Below, piece by piece: positions 60,248 to 64,000 of a DNA stretch of 64,000 nt. Each line of letters begins with the position of its first letter. Positions within the stretch are counted from its first letter, which is position 1. Source of the DNA: Lachancea mirantina (Eukaryota > Ascomycota > Saccharomycetes > Saccharomycetales > Saccharomycetaceae); contig LT598464.1 in assembly GCA_900074745.1 (NCBI GenBank), positions 496,001 to 560,000 on the forward strand, given 5' to 3'. The position numbers and the translations under genes are program-made. The notes under the pieces were generated by a model that had not been told where the DNA came from, did not search any database, and was given only the letters and a program-made list of their open reading frames with translations.

Positions 60248-60445
60248 GTTGCCATAACTTTATCAAATGGGTCTAGCTGCAGTTTAGCAGTGATCGGCCT
60301 CGCATGCATGAGCTCTGCTAGAAAGCACGAGTCTCTCAAAAAACTATTGGGCATTCCAGGTTAAGACAATGGGACGGTACAAACTAATTATATATTCGGT
60401 CTATGTAAGGGAACAATATAAATTTAAACAGTGCATTTTTTATCT

Positions 60446-63400
60446 TTACTTCGCGGACGCTGTATTGCTTGCATCGTCAGAGCCCGCTTCATCGTCCGTT
60501 TCGCTTTCGTCGCTAGAGCCTCCTTCTTCTTCGTCTTCAGAGTCCTCTTCTAATTCCTCTAGCTTCACATTATACCCTTCCTTTTCCAGAAACTGCGTCA
60601 CTGCATCGGCTTTGCTAGGATGGCAGCTCATAAATACTGCACTAGACGCGGAAATGAAAAGAGGGACGAAGTAATCTTTCATCACTCTTTGTAGATCCTT
60701 TGCAGAGACTGTGTTCAGTCTTTTAATTAAAGTGTGGTTGTATTTGGGACCCCTCTGCTTACAGAAATCGTCCACATATCTCGTGAGCGCACTGGAGAAA
60801 TAGTCTGGTTCAGAAGTAGCAATCGAATTGATTACACTGCTCATAGCGCCTTTCATCAAATGGGTTTCGAATTCGGTTTGGCCCGTGGCTAAGGCATTAA
60901 CGATTTCTCTCGCTGTATTGAAGCCACCAATTACGTCTGCTGCTCTGTAAACGACGAACTCAAGCACATCACATTCGGCTAAACGTAGCATGCTTGCACC
61001 GTAAGCCATACCTGCTCCCCGAATTCCTTTCCAAAAGGGACCTTCAACGCATTCAAGATATTGAGCAGCTAGCGTGATAGCGGGAATGTCTGGATGATCA
61101 TAGGTCAAACCAATGTGAGTCTTTGCTACTACAGTCATGTAGCTAGACTCGGATGCTGGTGTTGTTATTAGGTAGGCCGCTTTCCCCGGATGCTGTCCAA
61201 GTTTGGACAGAGAATTTATCAGGCGTGGTACAGCAGGAACTTCTAGCGCATTGCCTGATGTAGAATATTCGGGCGTGCTTGCAAAGATTTGCCAAGGACC
61301 ATACAGATCTTCTAACTTGTTCACATCACCAAATATCAATACATGGAAAGTCTTGAAATCATTTCTCAGTTGTTCTCTTACGGTTTCGAACATAGGCAGA
61401 ACTGTGGATTCATAATCTCCATTCTTAATTCTTTCCATGATATCTTCCAAGAAAGCTTGGGCGAACAAGGCATCTGCGGACTTCTTCATAGATTTGCTGG
61501 AAAAGAAGTTTCTGTCCATGATCGAGCTCATCATTATATCGCCTTCACGCTTGAGTTCGACGATTGAGCTCAGATATTTTTCCAGTAAGACCTCTACTCT
61601 TTCTTTGTCGAAAATCATATCATACAAGCAGTGCTTAATCCACTTCACGGCGTCTTGATACTGAGAATTCCTGCAACTTATTTTAAATTCAATAAGATCG
61701 GGGAAGTCTGATGCCATACCAAGACCAATCTGGGAATCGACAGTCTCCTCCTTTAAAGTTGCAATCACATCATCAAATTTGACTATGGATCCATCCTCGT
61801 TCTTCATGGGCATGGAAAACAGTTCGCATAAAACGTGATATAATGGCAAAAGCTTAATATCAGTCAAATTAGCAGTATTTAGCAATACTCTCAATTCAAT
61901 GAACTTGGATGGCAATTGTTCAAAATGAATGGCAAACGGGAAATTTTCAGGTCTTGAATTCCTCACCTTTCGGGCAAAACCATCATTTTGATCATTGAAC
62001 CTTGATTCAAAGCTCGATGCACCCTTAGTTTCAATGAATTTAACGCTATCCTGAAGGTTTTCAATAGCAAATTCATTTAGAAGGTCATTCGGTATTGGTG
62101 TTGAATTATGCTCCACTGCCTCTTTGAGTTTTTGCTTGATTTGTTCTTTACCTTGAGAGCCAAGCTTTTCGTCTATGTCCTTGATTCTTTCCGCCTTGTC
62201 CTTATCCATCTGGGTATACATTTCGGCACTTGGCTTACCAAGCACAATGACGGGCTTGTTGTCCAGAAACGTTACTTGCAATAGGTCTTGCCATTGAGCT
62301 TGGGACCACTGGCTAAGTAGGTCATAATCGGCAAGCGTAGCAAGCGAGGATTCTAGTATACGCCCATCTTCGGGACCATATAGAAAATCAGTAATGCAGA
62401 TTTGACCCAGAGTGGTGGCACCCATTTTCTCACATTTCAAGATATATTCCCATTTCTCATTTTCCAGGACTTGCTTCATTCTCTGTAAATCAATCTTATG
62501 GGTCTGCAAAATATTCAAAATCTTGGTTCTTGTAGCCTGGAGTTTATCCGCGGGGACACCATGGAAGTTCAAGTTGAGTATAGTCCGCATGTAGTCGTCG
62601 GTCCAGTTTTCGGTGAAATTAGAGCAAGGTTCTTTGACTTCGATGAGCTCTTTATTGAAAGGCGCCAGTGACGTCTCAGTAAAATAATCCATGATGAGTG
62701 AAACTGCGAGGTTCTCGGTGTGGGATTCATAGAATGGTCCAATCCACGATAACAAAACCTCACCTTGAGTTTCATCCGTTTCAGGGAATTCAATCAGACT
62801 CTCGGAGATCTCGGATCTTGTAGCCGGAATTTGCGAGTTTTCGCTGTTTAGGAACGGACGTTTACGTTCTTCCCGGGCTGCAGGCAAAGTGGCATCGAAC
62901 TCTTCGACAAGTTTGACAAGCTCATCTTCAGGCACATTACCCGAGATAATCAAGCATAGATTATCAGGTGAGTACATGTCCCTATGGAACTCTCTAATTT
63001 CTTTGTTGGTTAAATCGCGAAGCTGAGGCGTCAGTCCGCCCGTTTCAGACCTATAACCACTACCTTCTGGAAACAATTGACGCTGTTTCTCGAGCATTGT
63101 GATGAACCAACTTTGAGACTCGATACCTTCCATTTCACTGAAAACCACGCCTTTCTCTTGCATGTCGTTCGGATCGAAATGGTAAACTTCGGTCATACAA
63201 GCTTCATCGGTGATAGTTGGATTTAAAATGTGATCCAAGTACACTGGTAGCAATTTCTGAAAACCTTTCCAACCAGCAGAGGTTAATGTATAGACAGTTT
63301 GGTCTGTAGCAGTCCAAGCGTTTGTCAAAGACATACACAGATTTCCTGCAGTGTCCAATAGGCCCTTATAAGGATGTTGTTCAGATCCCATAAACACAAG

Positions 63401-63592
63401 GTGCTCTAGTGTATGTGGGACACCAGAGTCAGTAGCGCACTCTGTAGCTACGGCAAAATATCCTTGTACCAGAGGAGACGACGTGTTGTTAATGTGCACT
63501 AATTGCAGCTTTGTTCTTGGAGATATGAACTTGGTAAGATGGTATTGCGGAGCATAATCGACTTGGAATGAAACCAACTTTTTAAGAGCCAT
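60446..63592 (-). CDS. SDD3: M16C-family metalloprotease, YOL098C (SDD3) homologue
   Basis: A 1048-residue member of the M16 zinc protease family, size as S. cerevisiae YOL098C (1037). The ATG at 63592 (MALKKLVSFQVDYAPQYHLT) fits the family start. The inverted zinc motif HTLEH is near residue 62, and the third zinc ligand region GVVFSEMEGIE near 146. The C-terminal half (LITTPASESSYMTVVAKTHIG, WKGIRGAGMAYGASML) belongs to the paired non-catalytic domains of the clamshell fold. The tail is strongly acidic (EELEEDSEDEEEGGSSDESE) and the protein lacks a mitochondrial presequence, so it is likely cytosolic. Substrate unknown. Adjacent to PKH2 (YOL100W) as in S. cerevisiae. Confidence 0.95.
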   Translation of the reverse strand: MALKKLVSFQVDYAPQYHLTKFISPRTKLQLVHINNTSSPLVQGYFAVATECATDSGVPHTLEHLVFMGSEQHPYKGLLDTAGNLCMSLTNAWTATDQTVYTLTSAGWKGFQKLLPVYLDHILNPTITDEACMTEVYHFDPNDMQEKGVVFSEMEGIESQSWFITMLEKQRQLFPEGSGYRSETGGLTPQLRDLTNKEIREFHRDMYSPDNLCLIISGNVPEDELVKLVEEFDATLPAAREERKRPFLNSENSQIPATRSEISESLIEFPETDETQGEVLLSWIGPFYESHTENLAVSLIMDYFTETSLAPFNKELIEVKEPCSNFTENWTDDYMRTILNLNFHGVPADKLQATRTKILNILQTHKIDLQRMKQVLENEKWEYILKCEKMGATTLGQICITDFLYGPEDGRILESSLATLADYDLLSQWSQAQWQDLLQVTFLDNKPVIVLGKPSAEMYTQMDKDKAERIKDIDEKLGSQGKEQIKQKLKEAVEHNSTPIPNDLLNEFAIENLQDSVKFIETKGASSFESRFNDQNDGFARKVRNSRPENFPFAIHFEQLPSKFIELRVLLNTANLTDIKLLPLYHVLCELFSMPMKNEDGSIVKFDDVIATLKEETVDSQIGLGMASDFPDLIEFKISCRNSQYQDAVKWIKHCLYDMIFDKERVEVLLEKYLSSIVELKREGDIMMSSIMDRNFFSSKSMKKSADALFAQAFLEDIMERIKNGDYESTVLPMFETVREQLRNDFKTFHVLIFGDVNKLEDLYGPWQIFASTPEYSTSGNALEVPAVPRLINSLSKLGQHPGKAAYLITTPASESSYMTVVAKTHIGLTYDHPDIPAITLAAQYLECVEGPFWKGIRGAGMAYGASMLRLAECDVLEFVVYRAADVIGGFNTAREIVNALATGQTEFETHLMKGAMSSVINSIATSEPDYFSSALTRYVDDFCKQRGPKYNHTLIKRLNTVSAKDLQRVMKDYFVPLFISASSAVFMSCHPSKADAVTQFLEKEGYNVKLEELEEDSEDEEEGGSSDESETDDEAGSDDASNTASAK

Positions 63593-64000
63593 TTTAAACC
63601 TTGGAATTGTCAAGTTTCGTCAAATCCGTGTGCTCATTATGTGTATGTTAATTGGTAAAGCATTTGACCATGACAGTAAGTTGTTTTAAAAAATAAAGTG
63701 AGACAGTAGGACACCAGGGGCTGACGTCAATGAAGCTGAAATCCCCTTGCGACAGCCAGCTCATACTGTATGGTCATTGCAAGCTGAATCGACGAGTCTC
63801 GGGATTCTGCCCGCCAAGATCAGTATCAGTACACATGTATGCCTCTTGTATACCGTTAAAACTACACTACAAGACGCTATAAACTAATCAATTGAAACCC
63901 TAACATGAGTACAAACCTGACCCACACGCTAGAAAACCCCTTCCAAACGCAAATTCAGATAAAGAATACGTTTTTCTTCCCACTTTAATCAGAAGTCTAA
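63593..64000. other. SDD3 promoter region at window edge
   Basis: 408 bp upstream of the metalloprotease; probably a divergent or tandem promoter whose partner lies outside the window. Nothing else recognised. Confidence 0.4.

Larger units (their letters stand above)
58494..60445. other. 1.95-kb region between convergent genes, function unknown
   Basis: Both flanking genes end here, so no promoter is needed for either, yet the gap is 1.95 kb and looks richer in GC than other gaps. It has an E-box palindrome AGGCACGTGCCT inside a tandem CCTGTAGGCAC pair (59533-59557). A small ATG frame near its right end is listed separately. I saw no tRNA, snRNA or SRP RNA signature. It may hide a non-coding RNA or a lost gene. 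Confidence 0.45.

Noticed and set aside
1-64000. LTR retrotransposon, DNA transposon or CRISPR content
   Set aside because: I saw no integrase, reverse transcriptase or transposase-like frame, no long terminal repeats and no regularly spaced repeats.

Overview
This window is nuclear DNA of a budding yeast (Saccharomycetaceae). The evidence is compact, mostly intronless genes, a yeast-type spliceosomal intron (GTATGT / TACTAAC / CAG), yeast nuclear tRNA genes, and gene order that matches Saccharomyces cerevisiae in blocks. Two stretches interleave neighbours that S. cerevisiae keeps on two sister chromosomes after its whole-genome duplication: INO4-YOL107W-MRPL10-WSC-POP3-HCH1-ERG24 (XV and XIV arms) and SEC20-ITR1-PUF6-VPS3-RSM28-TPT1-MZM1-PKH-YOL098C (IV and XV). 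This is the unduplicated order, so the organism is a non-WGD yeast. Lachancea is my best guess from overall feel; the genus is not proven.

Layout. 0.3-1.1 kb: a fungal membrane protein. 4.0-5.6 kb: AGC kinase YPK3. 6.8-13.0 kb: a four-gene set that reads as a catabolic cluster: a Dal5-type (ACS family) permease, an inosine/uridine-type nucleoside hydrolase, an adenosine/adenine deaminase relative and a Zn2Cys6 regulator. 13.3-17.5 kb: a small orphan gene, a GT71 mannosyltransferase and ETR1. 17.7-25.0 kb: a DMT-type transporter, tRNA-Asn, a spliced INO4 whose 3' end runs antisense through that tRNA, tRNA-Arg, YOL107W homologue, MRPL10, tRNA-Thr and a WSC sensor. 25-31.5 kb: gene-poor accessory stretch with a decayed amino-acid permease and a PRA1/ZPS1 protein. 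32.7-39.3 kb: POP3, HCH1, ERG24, then a divergent pair of an enolase paralogue of ERR type and a fluoride exporter (FEX). 39.4-52.5 kb: an orphan gene, SEC20, ITR1, PUF6, VPS3, RSM28, TPT1, MZM1. 54.2-63.6 kb: an orphan gene, PKH1/2 kinase, a 1.95-kb region between convergent genes, and the M16C metalloprotease YOL098C.

How genes work together. The most interesting unit is the 6.8-13.0 kb cluster: import, N-glycosidic cleavage and deamination of a purine-like compound plus a dedicated regulator, with a shared palindrome TTCGGCCGAA in both promoter regions of the catabolic genes and GATAAG elements suggesting nitrogen control. It lies between YPK3 and ETR1, which are near neighbours in S. cerevisiae. 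The second is the head-to-head pair of an enolase (the classic fluoride target) and a fluoride exporter. INO4 and its probable target ITR1 (two UAS-INO-like sites) occur together, as do the PDK1-type kinase PKH and the AGC kinase YPK3. No centromere, transposon, LTR element or CRISPR array was recognised.
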